From NCBI RefSeq assembly GCF_000745215.1, contig NZ_JQNK01000008.1:186001-250000 (forward strand): 64,000 nucleotides of DNA, in the 5' to 3' direction. Positions 48,488-58,616 of the stretch are shown here, in pieces. The notes beneath the pieces were generated by a model that searched no databases, was not told where the DNA came from, and saw only the letters and a list, made by a program, of their open reading frames with translations. Each line of letters starts with the position of its first letter. Position 1 is the first letter of the stretch. Made by a program: the position numbers and the translations under genes. The stretch comes from Methylosinus sp. PW1 (GTDB lineage Bacteria > Pseudomonadota > Alphaproteobacteria > Rhizobiales > Beijerinckiaceae).

Positions 48488-49726
48488 ATGACGGCGAGCG
48501 CGCTTTTCAACACGTCGGTTATGGGCATGTCGGCGCAGACCACGGCGCTCAGCGCGGTCGCTGAGAACATCTCGAACTCGAACACGGTCGGCTATAAAGA
48601 GGCGACCACGCATTTCCAGACGCTGTTGACGAGCTTCCAGGGCGGCAATGACGCCGACGGCGGCGTCGCCGCGAGCAATGTCATCGAAGTCACCAAATCC
48701 GGCACCACGCTCAACACGACATCGGCGACCGATCTCGCCATTCAGGGCGACGGATTTTTTGTCGTCAGCGACACGGCCGGCAACACCTATCTGACGCGCG
48801 CCGGCTCATTCCTTCCCGACTCGCAAGGGCGGCTCGTCAACACGGCCGGCTATTATCTCATGGGCTACAGCTCATCGGCCGCCTCTGCGCCGACGGATCC
48901 CGCCGGCCTCAGCGCCGTCACCATTCCTTATGGCAAGGAGATCGGCACGGCTTCGACGAGTGGCTCGCTGACCGCCAATCTTCCCTCCACCGCCGCGACG
49001 ATCGCGGCGGCCGATCTGCCTTCCGCGAACTCCGCGACGTCCACCTATACCGATAAGACCTCCGTCACCGCCTATGACAATCTCGGCAATGCGGTGACGC
49101 TCGACGTATACTTCGCTAAGACATCCTCCAATAACTGGGAAATGTCGGTGTTCAACGCCGCGGATGCGACGAGTGGCGGCTTCCCCTATGCGTCTGGCCC
49201 GCTCACCACTCAGTCGCTCACCTTCTCCGCCACCGACGGCAGCATCAGCAGCGGCTCCAGCGCTTCGATCGCCGTGCCCGACGGCGCGACCCTCGCGCTC
49301 GATCTCAGCGGATTGACGCAGCTCGGCTCTTCCTTCTCCGTCTCCAATCCCACGATCAACGGCAATGCTGCCTCGCAGGTCAGCAGCGTCAGCATCGCGA
49401 AGGACGGCACGCTCAGCTATGTGCTCGGCAATGGCCAGTCGGTGTCCGCCTATAAGATTCCGCTCGGCACGGTCGCGAGCCCGAGCAATCTGCAGGCGCT
49501 CTCCGGCAACACATTCGCCGTCACCAAGGAATCCGGCGCCGCCTATCTCGGCGACGCCAATTCCGGAAGCATGGGCGCGATCGCATCCGATCAGCTCGAG
49601 GGCTCGACGGTCGATCTCGCGACGCAATTGTCGAACATGATCGTCGCGCAGCGCTCCTTCACCGCGAACAGCCAGGTTTTCCAGGTCGCTTCGGAAGTGA
49701 TGCAAGTGCTGAACAATCTGAAATAA
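48488..49726 (+). CDS. flgE: Flagellar hook protein FlgE
   Basis: A 412-residue hook protein. N-terminal rod-like helix (LFNTSVMGMSAQTTALSAVA, then ENISNSNTVGYKEATTHFQT), the FlgE-type LAIQGDGFFVVSD, and the C-terminal D0 helix LSNMIVAQRSFTANSQVFQV followed by ASEVMQVLNNLK. The variable middle is Ser/Thr-rich. It heads a long rightward run of flagellar genes. Confidence 0.96.
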   Translation: MTASALFNTSVMGMSAQTTALSAVAENISNSNTVGYKEATTHFQTLLTSFQGGNDADGGVAASNVIEVTKSGTTLNTTSATDLAIQGDGFFVVSDTAGNTYLTRAGSFLPDSQGRLVNTAGYYLMGYSSSAASAPTDPAGLSAVTIPYGKEIGTASTSGSLTANLPSTAATIAAADLPSANSATSTYTDKTSVTAYDNLGNAVTLDVYFAKTSSNNWEMSVFNAADATSGGFPYASGPLTTQSLTFSATDGSISSGSSASIAVPDGATLALDLSGLTQLGSSFSVSNPTINGNAASQVSSVSIAKDGTLSYVLGNGQSVSAYKIPLGTVASPSNLQALSGNTFAVTKESGAAYLGDANSGSMGAIASDQLEGSTVDLATQLSNMIVAQRSFTANSQVFQVASEVMQVLNNLK

Positions 49727-49750
49727 GCGATAAAAAGATAGGCGGTCGCC

Positions 49751-51238
49751 ATGTCACTCACGAATGCCGGAGCGATCGCCAATCAATCGCTCGGAACGAT
49801 CGCCGCGCAAATAAATGTCGTGTCGCGAAACATAGCCGGAGTGAATGTCTCCGGCTATGCGACCAAGACCGCTCTGGTTTCCACGAGTTCCAGTGGCGGA
49901 ACGCAAGTCGATGGCGTCGCACGCGCCACAAACGCCGCGCTCGTTCAGAATTCCTTGCAGGCGACCGCGACGCAAGCTTCAGCGGCGGCGCTGTCGTCTG
50001 GTTTCGACCAGATCGATCAGGCGCTCGGGCTTTCGTCCGGCACAGCGTCTGACACGAGCACAAATCGATCGCCGGCGTCGCTGCTGTCGGCGCTGAAAAG
50101 CGCATTGCAGAGCTATAGCGCGTCGCCTTCGAGCACGACGGTCGCACAAAATGTGCTCTCGAGCGCCAAGGCGGTGGCGCAGGCGCTCAACACAGCGAAT
50201 TCGACCGTGCAGCAACTGCGGACGCAGGTCGATGGCGAGATCGCATCCTCTGTCGCGAATATCAACTCGATCCTGTCGCAATTTCAGCAGGTGAATGCCG
50301 AAGTGGTCGCCGGAACGCAGGTCGGGCGCGACGTCACATCCGCTCTCGACCAGCGCGAATCTCTTCTCAAATCGCTCTCGTCCGAGATCGGCGTCACCAC
50401 GGTCACGCGCGCCAATAATGATATGGTGATCTACGCCGACGGCGGCGCGACGCTTTTCGAGACGACGGCGCGATCGGTGACGTTTCAGCCGACCGGCGCC
50501 TATACGGCCTCGACGACAGGCAATGCGGTCTATGTCGATGGCGTGCCTGTGACGGGCGCATCCGCGTCAATGGCGATTCAATCCGGAAAGCTGCAAGGCC
50601 TCACGCAGCTTCGCGACGTCGTCGCGCCGCAATATCAAAGCCAGCTCGACGAAACCGCGCGCGGGCTGATCGCCGCTTTCGCGGAGAGCGATCAATCTGG
50701 ATTCGGAACCACGGCGCCGGGGCTCTTCACCTACTCCGGCGCGACGTCAGTGCCGAGCGCGAGCGTCGTGCCGGGCCTCGCCGGCCAGATCATCGTCAAT
50801 CCGAATGCCGATCCGAGCCAGGGCGGCAATCTCGACAGGCTGCGCGACGGCGGCATTTCCGATCCGACCAACTCCGCCTATCTCTACAACACCACCGGCG
50901 CCGCGGGCTACACGGATCGTATAAATCAGCTCGTCGCATCCTTCTCGACAGCGCAGAGCTTCGATCCTTCCTCTGGCCTCGGCTCCAGCCTGTCTCTCCA
51001 GGATTATGCGACCTCCTCCCTCGGATGGTTCGAGGCGCAGCGTCAGCAGGCGAAGGACACCGAATCCTATCAGTCGACGCTGCTGTCGCAGACGACCGAC
51101 GCGCTCTCCAGCGCCACTGGCGTCAATCTCGACGAGCAAATGTCAAAGATGCTCGATCTCGAAAATTCCTATCAAGCGTCGGCGAAGCTCATCTCGGCGA
51201 TAGACGCCATGTATAAAGCGCTCTTTCAGGCGCTCTGA
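49751..51238 (+). CDS. flgK: Flagellar hook-associated protein 1
   Basis: A 495-residue junction protein between hook and filament. N-terminal segment VVSRNIAGVNVSGYATKTAL, a long helical region around VQNVLSSAKAVAQALNTANS-like repeats, and the C-terminal D0 helix LDEQMSKMLDLENSYQASAK then LISAIDAMYKALFQAL. It starts 24 bases after flgE. Length fits alphaproteobacterial FlgK. Confidence 0.95.
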   Translation: MSLTNAGAIANQSLGTIAAQINVVSRNIAGVNVSGYATKTALVSTSSSGGTQVDGVARATNAALVQNSLQATATQASAAALSSGFDQIDQALGLSSGTASDTSTNRSPASLLSALKSALQSYSASPSSTTVAQNVLSSAKAVAQALNTANSTVQQLRTQVDGEIASSVANINSILSQFQQVNAEVVAGTQVGRDVTSALDQRESLLKSLSSEIGVTTVTRANNDMVIYADGGATLFETTARSVTFQPTGAYTASTTGNAVYVDGVPVTGASASMAIQSGKLQGLTQLRDVVAPQYQSQLDETARGLIAAFAESDQSGFGTTAPGLFTYSGATSVPSASVVPGLAGQIIVNPNADPSQGGNLDRLRDGGISDPTNSAYLYNTTGAAGYTDRINQLVASFSTAQSFDPSSGLGSSLSLQDYATSSLGWFEAQRQQAKDTESYQSTLLSQTTDALSSATGVNLDEQMSKMLDLENSYQASAKLISAIDAMYKALFQAL

Positions 51239-51253
51239 CGAACGGACGGACAA

Positions 51254-52303
51254 ATGGTCTCGATCACCTCGACCCAATCGCTCACCAACGCGCTGCGACG
51301 GTCCGTTCTCGACGTTCAGACACAGCTTTCGAAGACTCAATCGGAAGTCTCGACTGGACGCCTCGCGGATATCGGCCTCGGTCTCGGCTCGGCGATACAG
51401 CAGGACTATTCCTACGGATTTCACGCCGATGACCTCGCGGCCCTTACCGCGAGCAATAATGTGATTACGACGCGGCTCAGCGCGACGGATACGGCGCTCG
51501 GCTCGATCGCCAACACCGCCCAGAATTTTTTGCAGACGCTGGTGAGCGCGCCATCTGGCGCCGGCAGCGATCCCGGCGCCATAAAGGGCTATGCGGAGAC
51601 CGGGCTGAAATCGCTGATCTCTGCGCTCGACACCAGCGTCGACGGCGTGCAGATATTCGGCGGCGTCAACACCGGCGTCGCGCCGCTCGCCGATTATTTC
51701 TCCACTCCGACGTCCACCGCCAAGCAGTCCGTCGATCAGGCGTTCTTCGGCGCCTTCGGAGTTGCGCAAGGGGACTCTGGCGCGAGCTCCATCACCGATC
51801 AGCAGATGCAGACCTTTCTCTCGGGTTCGTTCGCAGATCTGTTCTCTTCGTCGGGGTGGAGCGCCAATTGGTCCAGCGCGACGAGTGAGACGGCGACGAA
51901 CAGAATCTCGTTATCGCAGACCTCAGAGACTTCTGTGTCCGCCAATGAGACAGCCCTGCGCCAGCTCGCTCAGGCGTATACTATGGTCGCTGATCTCGGC
52001 GTCGATTCTTTGAGCCGCTCCGCATATCAACAGATTCTCAAGACTGCATCGGCGACAATGTCTGACGCTATATCTGGGTTGACTAGTCTGCGGGCGACAG
52101 TCGGCGTGATGCAGAAAGGCGTCTCGGATGCGAACGACTCGTTGTCGGCGCAGCGTGACATGATCACGACGCAGATCGGCTCGCTCGAAAACGTCGACCC
52201 ATATGAGGCGTCGACGCGGCTGAACAACCTGACCACTCAGCTCGAGACGTCGTACACGCTGACCGGAAAAATTCAGCAGCTCACGCTGTCGAAATATATC
52301 TGA
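51254..52303 (+). CDS. flgL: Flagellar hook-associated protein 3
   Basis: A 349-residue flagellin-like junction protein. N-terminal SLTNALRRSVLDVQTQLSKT and QSEVSTGRLADIGLGLGSAI, and C-terminal ENVDPYEASTRLNNLTTQLE followed by TSYTLTGKIQQLTLSKYI. It sits between FlgK and the first flagellin subunits. The flaF gene follows 27 bases later. Confidence 0.95.
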   Translation: MVSITSTQSLTNALRRSVLDVQTQLSKTQSEVSTGRLADIGLGLGSAIQQDYSYGFHADDLAALTASNNVITTRLSATDTALGSIANTAQNFLQTLVSAPSGAGSDPGAIKGYAETGLKSLISALDTSVDGVQIFGGVNTGVAPLADYFSTPTSTAKQSVDQAFFGAFGVAQGDSGASSITDQQMQTFLSGSFADLFSSSGWSANWSSATSETATNRISLSQTSETSVSANETALRQLAQAYTMVADLGVDSLSRSAYQQILKTASATMSDAISGLTSLRATVGVMQKGVSDANDSLSAQRDMITTQIGSLENVDPYEASTRLNNLTTQLETSYTLTGKIQQLTLSKYI

Positions 52304-52330
52304 GCGAACGAATGACCCGAAGAGAATCGC

Positions 52331-52678
52331 ATGTATCGTAATGTCTATGCTCAGACGGTCGAAGACTCCCCCGCTGTGGCGCGTGGCCGTGAGCGGGCCT
52401 TGCTCGAGAGGGCCATCCGGCTGCTCGCGGTGGCCAAGGTCAAAGGGGTGCGCAGCAGCGAGTCCTTCGAGGCGACCGCGAACATGCGGCGAATCTGGAC
52501 TGTCTTCATCGAAGATCTCGGCAGCGACGGAAATTCGCTTCCCGAGGCGCTGCGAGCCTCGCTCATCTCGATCGGCTTGTGGATTCTTCGTGAGCTCGAG
52601 GCGATCGACTGCGGTAGGTCGGATAATTTCGACGGCGTCATCGAGATCAATCAGATGATCGCCGATGGACTGAGCTGA
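52331..52678 (+). CDS. flaF: Flagellar biosynthesis regulator FlaF
   Basis: A 115-residue protein: MYRNVYAQTVEDSPAVARGR, ERALLERAIRLLAVAKVKGV, FEATANMRRIWTVFIEDLGS and the C-terminal IEINQMIADGLS. FlaF is an alphaproteobacterial secretion and translation factor for flagellin and works against FlbT in Caulobacter. It is followed by flbT with a 7-base gap. Confidence 0.95.
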   Translation: MYRNVYAQTVEDSPAVARGRERALLERAIRLLAVAKVKGVRSSESFEATANMRRIWTVFIEDLGSDGNSLPEALRASLISIGLWILRELEAIDCGRSDNFDGVIEINQMIADGLS

Positions 52679-52685
52679 GGGCGGC

Positions 52686-53096
52686 ATGAATATTTCGTTA
52701 CGGCGGGGCGAAAAGCTCTATCTCAACGGCGCGGTGATCCGCGCCGATCGAAAAGTCTGCATCGAGCTGCTCAACGACGTGACGTTCCTGCTCGAGAATC
52801 ATGTGATGCAGGCGAAGGACGCCACGTCACCTTTGCGCCAGCTCTACTTCGTCGTGCAGCTGATGCTGATGTCGCCGAACGACACAGTGGCGGCATTGGA
52901 CATGTGCCGCAGCATGCTGGCGTCCCTCAACACTGCCTTTCCCGACCCCCGAATTCTCAACGGGCTGGCGCTCGCTGCGAAATATGTCGAGGACAAGCGA
53001 ATGTTCGATGCGCTGAAGACGATTCGCACGCTGTTCCCATTCGAGTCCGAAATACTGACGCCGAGCGCGGCGCAGGACAGCGGCAAAGCAGCCTGA
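52686..53096 (+). CDS. flbT: Flagellar biosynthesis repressor FlbT
   Basis: A 136-residue protein: MNISLRRGEKLYLNGAVIRA, CIELLNDVTFLLENHVMQAK, SPLRQLYFVVQLMLMSPNDT. In Caulobacter FlbT binds the 5' untranslated region of flagellin mRNA and controls its stability and translation. The two flagellin genes in this window share a leader motif that is a candidate target. Paired with flaF. Confidence 0.95.
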   Translation: MNISLRRGEKLYLNGAVIRADRKVCIELLNDVTFLLENHVMQAKDATSPLRQLYFVVQLMLMSPNDTVAALDMCRSMLASLNTAFPDPRILNGLALAAKYVEDKRMFDALKTIRTLFPFESEILTPSAAQDSGKAA

Positions 53097-53108
53097 GGAG
53101 GCGATACA

Positions 53109-53528
53109 GTGACTGTGATATCGACGACCTCCGTCACCAATGCGACCGCGACCTCGAGCGCGAGCTCGACGTCGTCTTCCAGCAGCTCGACGCAGACGCT
53201 GGGCTACGACCAGTTTCTGACGCTTCTCGTCACCGAGATGAAGTATCAGGATCCGACCAAGCCGATGGATCCGACAGAGACGGTTTCCCAGCTCGCCTCG
53301 TTTTCGTCGGTCGAGCAAGCGGTCAAGACGAACACGACGCTGACGTCCATTCTGAATTCCAATCTGCTCACGCAAGCCAGCTCGTTCATCGGCAAGACCG
53401 TGTCGTCCTCGGACGGCTCCACCTCGGGCGTCGTCGCCTCGGTGTCGACGTCGAGCTCCGGCGTGATCGCGACTCTCACCAATGGCGCGACGATTTCTCT
53501 AGGGTCGGGCGTCACGGTGAGCGAATGA
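53109..53528 (+). CDS. flgD: Flagellar hook-capping protein FlgD
   Basis: A 139-residue, GTG-initiated scaffold. The conserved N-terminal segment LGYDQFLTLLVTEMKYQDPT, followed by KPMDPTETVSQLASFSSVEQ, is intact; a Ser/Thr-rich start precedes it. It caps the growing hook and is short compared with enteric FlgD, as is usual in rhizobia (the C-terminal Ig-like domain is reduced). Its stop overlaps fliQ. Confidence 0.93.
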   Translation: MTVISTTSVTNATATSSASSTSSSSSSTQTLGYDQFLTLLVTEMKYQDPTKPMDPTETVSQLASFSSVEQAVKTNTTLTSILNSNLLTQASSFIGKTVSSSDGSTSGVVASVSTSSSGVIATLTNGATISLGSGVTVSE

Positions 53529-53791
53529 ACGAGGCGGACGCGCTCGAGATCATGCAGCGCGCGATCTTCACCGTGCTCATTGTCTCGAGCCCGGTGGTCG
53601 GCGCCGCAATGGCGGTCGGCATCATCATCGCGCTGCTTCAGGCCCTCACGCAGGTCCAGGAAATGACCTTGACCTTCGTGCCGAAGATCATCGTGATCTT
53701 CGTCGCGCTCGGGCTCTCCGCACCGTTTCTCGGCGCGCAGATTCAAGCGTTCACCGATTATGCGTATTCGCGTATCGAGAAGGGATTCTGA
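53525..53791 (+). CDS. fliQ: Flagellar export gate protein FliQ
   Basis: An 88-residue two-helix membrane protein starting MNEADALEIMQRAIFTVLIV, with SSPVVGAAMAVGIIIALLQA and LTQVQEMTLTFVPKIIVIFV. Part of the FliPQR export gate. The start ATG overlaps the flgD stop (ATGA); the open frame upstream is antisense-like extension and not used. Confidence 0.95.
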   Translation: MNEADALEIMQRAIFTVLIVSSPVVGAAMAVGIIIALLQALTQVQEMTLTFVPKIIVIFVALGLSAPFLGAQIQAFTDYAYSRIEKGF

Positions 53792-53851
53792 AGGCGGCAG
53801 CGCCCGCGACGTCGCGGGGCGCGAGGCGCGAGGCGCCGCTGGGAGCGAGAG

Positions 53852-55936
53852 ATGACCGACGTCGCATTGGCTGGGGGCGCGCCCGAGGGACGCGCGAAGG
53901 ACGTCGGATTCGCTCTGGCGATCATCTTCATCCTCTGCATTTTCTTCCTGCCGATTCCACCCTTCCTCATCGACATCGGCCTCGCATTTTCCATTGCGCT
54001 CGCCGTGCTGATATTGATGGTGTCGCTCTGGATCCAGAAGCCGCTCGAATTTTCGGCCTTTCCGACGATTCTCCTCGTCGCGACGATATTGCGTCTCTCG
54101 CTCAACATAGCGACGACCCGCCTCATTCTCGGACATGGCGCGGAGGGAACGGCCGCCGCAGGATATATAATCGCCGGCTTTTCCAAATTGGTGATGAGCG
54201 GCGACTTCGTTATCGGTCTGACAGTCTTCGCTATCATCGTAACGGTTAATTTTTTGGTTATCACCAAGGGCGCCACGCGTATCGCCGAAGTCGGCGCGCG
54301 CTTCACGCTCGACTCGATTCCCGGCAAGCAGATGGCGATCGACGCCGATCTCTCGGCCGGGCTAATCGATGAGAAGCAGGCGCAGCTGCGCCGCCGTGAG
54401 CTGGAAGAGGAGAGTTCCTTCTTCGGCTCCATGGACGGCGCGTCAAAATTCGTGCGAGGCGACGCAATCGCGGGCCTCGTGATCCTCGCGGTCAATATTT
54501 TCGGCGGCATCGTGATCGGCGTCACGCGTCATGGCATGCCTTTGTCGAACGCCGCCGATGTGTTCACCAAGCTCTCGGTGGGCGAAGGTCTCGTTTCGCA
54601 AATTCCGGCGCTCATCGTGTCGCTGGCTGCGGGCCTTCTGGTGTCGAAGGGCGGCACGCGGGGCTCGACAGAGCAAAACATCGTTCGGCAGCTCGGCAAT
54701 TATCCGAAGGCGCTCTATGTCGCCTCGTCTCTGCTGTTCGTGCTGGCGATGATGCCGGGTCTGCCGCTCACGCCGTTCATGATGCTCGGCGGCGCCATGG
54801 CCTTCGTCGCCTATTCCACGCCGAAGCAGGCGGCAAAGCTCCGCGCCAGCGAGCAAGCCAAGAAGGCGGAGGACGATAGGCGCGCCCAGGCGGAAGCCAA
54901 GGATTCGATCCGAGAATATTTGAAGACGCCGGGTGTCGAGCTTTGTCTCGGCAAGCAGCTGTCCGCCCGTCTCCTGATGTCGCAGGATGAGCTCGCGCAT
55001 CGCGTCGGCAAGATGCGGCGCAATTTTGCGCGTCAGTATGGGTTTGTGATTCCCGAGATCAAGCTCACCGACGATCTCGCGCTGAAGCAGAAGAGCTATC
55101 AGATCAAGATTCACGGGACAGTCGTCACCACGCAGGAATTGCAGCTCGGGCAGCATCTCATCATCGTCGGGCAGGGGCGCCAGCCCGATCTTCCGGGCGA
55201 TGAGACGGTGGACCCGGCCTTCGGTCTAAAGTCTTTCTGGATTCCCGATGCGCTCGTCGCCGAGGCGCGGCGCGAAGGATTCGAGCCTGTCGATCCGATC
55301 TCCGTGCTGCTCACGCATCTTTCGGAAGTGCTGCGCAATAATCTCTCGCAGCTCCTGTCCTATCGCGACGCGCGCATGCTGCTCGATCGTCTCGAACCCG
55401 AATATCGCAAGCTCATCGACGAGATGGTGCCGAATCTCATCTCGAATTCTGGCCTCCATTCCGTGCTCAAGCTGCTGCTCGCAGAACGTGTCTCGATCCG
55501 CAATCTCGATCTCATCCTCGAGGCGGTCAGCGAGGTGGTGCCCTATGCGCGGCGCGCGGAGCCGATCGTCGAGCATGTCCGCACACGCCTCGCCCCGCAG
55601 ATTTGCGGCGAAATAGCAGTTAACGGGACGCTCGGCGTGCTGCGGCTCGGCGCGCGCTGGGACCTGTTCTTCCATGAGAGTCTCCGCCGAGACGCCAAGG
55701 GCGAGATCGTCGAGTTCAATGCAGATCCGTCGCTCATCGAGCAGTTTGGCCAGGAGGCGGGAGCGGCGATTCGCGAACGCATAGAGCGCGGCGATATATT
55801 TGCGGTGGTGACGACGCCCGAAGCGCGGCCTTATGTCAAAATGATCGTCGGCCGTCTCTTTTCGGCGCTTCCCATTCTTTCGCATCTCGAGATCGCTCGC
55901 GGCGTCGAGATCAAATCGCTCGGGACGATATCGTGA
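53852..55936 (+). CDS. flhA: Flagellar export protein FlhA
   Basis: A 694-residue export-apparatus component. About eight N-terminal membrane helices, the FHIPEP-like region [20 protein letters not shown], the cytoplasmic loop [20 protein letters not shown] and [20 protein letters not shown], and a large C-terminal cytoplasmic domain (from about 330) with chaperone- and substrate-docking sites. Its stop overlaps the GTG of fliR. Confidence 0.97.
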   Translation: MTDVALAGGAPEGRAKDVGFALAIIFILCIFFLPIPPFLIDIGLAFSIALAVLILMVSLWIQKPLEFSAFPTILLVATILRLSLNIATTRLILGHGAEGTAAAGYIIAGFSKLVMSGDFVIGLTVFAIIVTVNFLVITKGATRIAEVGARFTLDSIPGKQMAIDADLSAGLIDEKQAQLRRRELEEESSFFGSMDGASKFVRGDAIAGLVILAVNIFGGIVIGVTRHGMPLSNAADVFTKLSVGEGLVSQIPALIVSLAAGLLVSKGGTRGSTEQNIVRQLGNYPKALYVASSLLFVLAMMPGLPLTPFMMLGGAMAFVAYSTPKQAAKLRASEQAKKAEDDRRAQAEAKDSIREYLKTPGVELCLGKQLSARLLMSQDELAHRVGKMRRNFARQYGFVIPEIKLTDDLALKQKSYQIKIHGTVVTTQELQLGQHLIIVGQGRQPDLPGDETVDPAFGLKSFWIPDALVAEARREGFEPVDPISVLLTHLSEVLRNNLSQLLSYRDARMLLDRLEPEYRKLIDEMVPNLISNSGLHSVLKLLLAERVSIRNLDLILEAVSEVVPYARRAEPIVEHVRTRLAPQICGEIAVNGTLGVLRLGARWDLFFHESLRRDAKGEIVEFNADPSLIEQFGQEAGAAIRERIERGDIFAVVTTPEARPYVKMIVGRLFSALPILSHLEIARGVEIKSLGTIS

Positions 55937-56688
55937 CGGCGGGGCTGACGAGCGTCGTCGCGACGCTCTTCGTGCTGTTCTGCAGGATCGGCGGCTGCAT
56001 CATGACGATACCCGGCTTCGCGAGCCAACGGGTGCCGGTGCGCGCGCGGCTGTTCATCGCTATTGGACTGACGGTCGCGTTGGCGCCGGCGCTCGCGGAT
56101 GTCGTCACGCCAGTGGTGGCGAACGCTACGCCGGGCGGCGTGCTCTTCGTCGTAATCGGGGAGCTTTTCATCGGCGTGCTCATCGGCTCGATGGCGCGTC
56201 TTTTCTTCTTCGCGCTGGAGACGATGACGACAGCGGCGGCGATGACGACCGGGCTCGGAAACATATTGGGGTCGGCGGTGGAGGAGGCGGAGCCGCTTCC
56301 CGCGATGAGTTCGTTCATCATGCTCGGCGCGACGACGCTGATCTTCGTGCTGGATCAGCATTGGGAGATGATTCGCGGGCTTTTCGCATCCTATTCCGCG
56401 ATTCCGGTGAGGGATGGAATGCCCGCGGACGGAATGTTGCGTGAATATTCGAATGTGCTGTCGCAGTCGTTTCTGCTCGCGCTGCGCATCAGCAGTCCGT
56501 TTCTTTTGTTCGGCTTCATCGTCAATCTCGCCTTCGGCTTTCTCAATCGCATGACGCCGTCGGTCCCCGTCTATTTTGTTTCGACTCCGCTGTTGATCGG
56601 GCTCGGCATCTATTGGTTCTATGTGATGGCGGATGATTTCTTCACGGCTTTCGCCTCGGCGTTCGGCGCTTGGCTCTTGTCGGGATAA
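55933..56688 (+). CDS. fliR: Flagellar export gate protein FliR
   Basis: A 251-residue, GTG-initiated membrane protein with about six helices: [60 protein letters not shown] and [20 protein letters not shown]. Part of the FliPQR gate. The start overlaps the flhA stop, and the stop shares its last base with the next start. Confidence 0.96.
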   Translation: MTAGLTSVVATLFVLFCRIGGCIMTIPGFASQRVPVRARLFIAIGLTVALAPALADVVTPVVANATPGGVLFVVIGELFIGVLIGSMARLFFFALETMTTAAAMTTGLGNILGSAVEEAEPLPAMSSFIMLGATTLIFVLDQHWEMIRGLFASYSAIPVRDGMPADGMLREYSNVLSQSFLLALRISSPFLLFGFIVNLAFGFLNRMTPSVPVYFVSTPLLIGLGIYWFYVMADDFFTAFASAFGAWLLSG

Positions 56689-57086
56689 TGGCGATGAATT
56701 GGAAAAATCAGCGGCGGATTCTCGCAGTTCATGAGCAATTGCATCGCATCGAGGTGGGGCGCCTGTCTCGGCTCGAGCGAAGGGCGCGCGAATTGAAGGA
56801 GGAGGAGACGCGAATCGTCGAATGTCTCGACGGCAATCGCAATATGATCGCGCTATTTCCGGAAGTGGTGCTGCAAAGGCTGAAGGCCAATATTCGCCAG
56901 CAGCAGGAGCTTCGCAGGGAGGTCGATAGGCAGACGGGCGTGACCTTGGAGCAGGCCAAGCGCGTGAAGCAGGCGGAACGGCTCGTCGCCGACGCTCAGA
57001 TGGAGCGAGACCGCGCAATGGAGCTGGAGGCGCTGCGCGAGGTGATCGAGCATTGCGCGACGATGCGCGACTTCAGCGCGCCGTAA
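56688..57086 (+). CDS. FliJ-like coiled-coil flagellar protein (132 aa)
   Basis: A helical, highly charged protein (starts [20 protein letters not shown], then IEVGRLSRLERRARELKEEE) with no membrane helix. Its length, composition and coiled-coil pattern suggest FliJ or an export chaperone. It is translationally coupled to fliR (stop TAA and start ATG share one base). An in-frame ATG two codons later (MNWKN) is possible. The name FliJ is not certain. Confidence 0.75.
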   Translation: MAMNWKNQRRILAVHEQLHRIEVGRLSRLERRARELKEEETRIVECLDGNRNMIALFPEVVLQRLKANIRQQQELRREVDRQTGVTLEQAKRVKQAERLVADAQMERDRAMELEALREVIEHCATMRDFSAP

Positions 57087-57129
57087 GTCTGCGCATGTAG
57101 AAAAGTCGCAGTCGAAGGATTGGGGACCG

Positions 57130-57597
57130 ATGTCGATCTTTCCCGCTACCGATCTCGTCACCGAAGTCGCCAAAGCCGCGGATCCTGTTCGTCGCAATGC
57201 GGCGGTCACGCGCCTCAGCGAAGTCTCTAACGCTACGCCGAGAAATGTCGATGGCTTCGCAGCTGTTGTTGCGGACAATGGAAGCGCGTCGATGTCGACC
57301 AAGCCGGCCGTAGCCGCGCCGGTGGTCTGGGATGGGACGGCGGCCGCAACGCGGGCGACAATTCGTCCTGGCGAAGCGACGCAAAAGTTCGAGGCCTTCA
57401 TCATTCAATCGTCGCTGGAGGCGATGCTTCCGAAATCGGAAAACGGCTATTTTGGTCATGGGACCGCGGGCGATGTGTGGCGCTCGATGATCGCCGAGCA
57501 GATCGGCGATCAGATAGCGAAAGCGGGCGGCCTGGGGCTGCGCAAGCTGCTCGATCACAATTTGTCTTCGAGCAACGATCGCACAAAGACGTCGTGA
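57130..57597 (+). CDS. Rod-binding protein (FlgJ N-terminal / CheL family)
   Basis: A 155-residue protein with the FlgJ-N domain at the C-terminus: EATQKFEAFIIQSSLEAMLP, KSENGYFGHGTAGDVWRSMI and AEQIGDQIAKAGGLGLRKLL. No peptidoglycan-hydrolase half, as in other alphaproteobacteria. It probably caps the rod. The Ala-rich N-terminal half is not conserved. Confidence 0.85.
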   Translation: MSIFPATDLVTEVAKAADPVRRNAAVTRLSEVSNATPRNVDGFAAVVADNGSASMSTKPAVAAPVVWDGTAAATRATIRPGEATQKFEAFIIQSSLEAMLPKSENGYFGHGTAGDVWRSMIAEQIGDQIAKAGGLGLRKLLDHNLSSSNDRTKTS

Positions 57598-57652
57598 TGT
57601 CGTCGGCGTTATCCGCGTCGGTGATTGGAACCGGTTCGAATGGATATAGGAC

Positions 57653-58066
57653 ATGGCTACGCATCGATATAGCAATGAGAGAGTGAATGGAGCGCCGTTC
57701 CGAAGCGATCATGCACAGGAGGCGCGGCGTGCGGCTTTCGTCGGCTGCGTCGATCGATTGACGCGACTGATCGAGCGCGAGACGGAAGCGCTGCGATCGC
57801 GCGCCAATGTGGACTTCGAAGATTTCAACGCGCGTAAGACTCATGCGCTGCTCGAATTTTCGCGCGCCTCGCGGGCCTATGCGGCGCCGCGTTCATCGGC
57901 GATCGAAGCGAAGGTCGAACTATTGCGCGCCACTCTCGTCGAAAATGGAAAGCTGCTGGAACGGCGCCTTCGCGCGATGCGGGAGATCGCCGGCATCATG
58001 ATCTGCACGATCGAGATGGCGGAGTCCGACGGAACCTATTCCACGAGAGCGTCGGTGGAACGTTGA
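57653..58066 (+). CDS. Flagellar export chaperone-like protein (FlgN-like)
   Basis: A 137-residue helical protein: CVDRLTRLIERETEALRSRA, FEDFNARKTHALLEFSRASR and ELLRATLVENGKLLERRLRA. The ARKxxALxEFSR and LxxxLxENxxLLxRRLxAxR segments recall FlgN-type chaperones for FlgK and FlgL, which are encoded a few kb upstream. Similarity is by eye only. Confidence 0.7.
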   Translation: MATHRYSNERVNGAPFRSDHAQEARRAAFVGCVDRLTRLIERETEALRSRANVDFEDFNARKTHALLEFSRASRAYAAPRSSAIEAKVELLRATLVENGKLLERRLRAMREIAGIMICTIEMAESDGTYSTRASVER

Positions 58067-58082
58067 TTTTGGAGCCCTATCG

Positions 58083-58550
58083 ATGATGCGCATGGTTTTG
58101 ATCGGGATCTGGGCCTGCGTGGTGACGCTCGGCTCGACCTTCGGCGCGTCCTATTGGAAATCGCATCGTAGCGCGCCGGCGGAAGCGGCGCAGCATGCGG
58201 AAAAGCTCGAGGTGAAGAAGGTCAAGCCGATCACGGTTCCGATCATCTCGGAAGGGACGCTGAAGGGCTATATTTCGGCGGAATTCGCGTATGTCGTCGA
58301 GGCGTCCAATAAGGGAGGCCATGGCGGCGGCGGCGCGCCGGTCGATGCGGACAGCTATGTGATGGATGAGGCGTTTCGTCGGCTCTATGCCGACAACAAC
58401 CTCGATTTTCGGCGAATCGAAAAATACGATCTTAATTCGCTGACGAAGGAGCTCACCAAGAGCATCAACCAGCGGCTCGGCGGCGAGCTCGTGCGCGAGA
58501 CATTGGTCAAGAGCTTCGCCTTTGTCCCAAAGGACGATATCCCGCACTGA
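58083..58550 (+). CDS. Single-pass membrane protein of the flagellar cluster (155 aa)
   Basis: N-terminal membrane helix (MMRMVLIGIWACVVTLGSTF), then a periplasmic part with a Gly/His stretch NKGGHGGGGAPVDADSYVMD and a C-terminal segment YADNNLDFRRIEKYDLNSLT. It is FliL-like in layout but shares no clear FliL signature. Small unknown membrane proteins at this position are seen in rhizobial flagellar clusters. Function unknown. Confidence 0.75.
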   Translation: MMRMVLIGIWACVVTLGSTFGASYWKSHRSAPAEAAQHAEKLEVKKVKPITVPIISEGTLKGYISAEFAYVVEASNKGGHGGGGAPVDADSYVMDEAFRRLYADNNLDFRRIEKYDLNSLTKELTKSINQRLGGELVRETLVKSFAFVPKDDIPH

Positions 58551-58552
58551 AA

Positions 58553-58587
58553 AAAGGCCGGCCGGCGTAACGCCGGCCAGAGCCTTT
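58553..58587. terminator. Bidirectional terminator
   Basis: Perfect 8-bp stem GGCCGGCG / CGCCGGCC (loop TAA), flanked by AAAGGC and GCCTTT that extend the pairing. A-run on the left, T-rich on the right. It lies between the flagellar run and the convergent ftcR gene. Confidence 0.75.
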
Positions 58588-58616
58588 CTCTCATTTGTCG
58601 AAGCTCAGAACGCTTT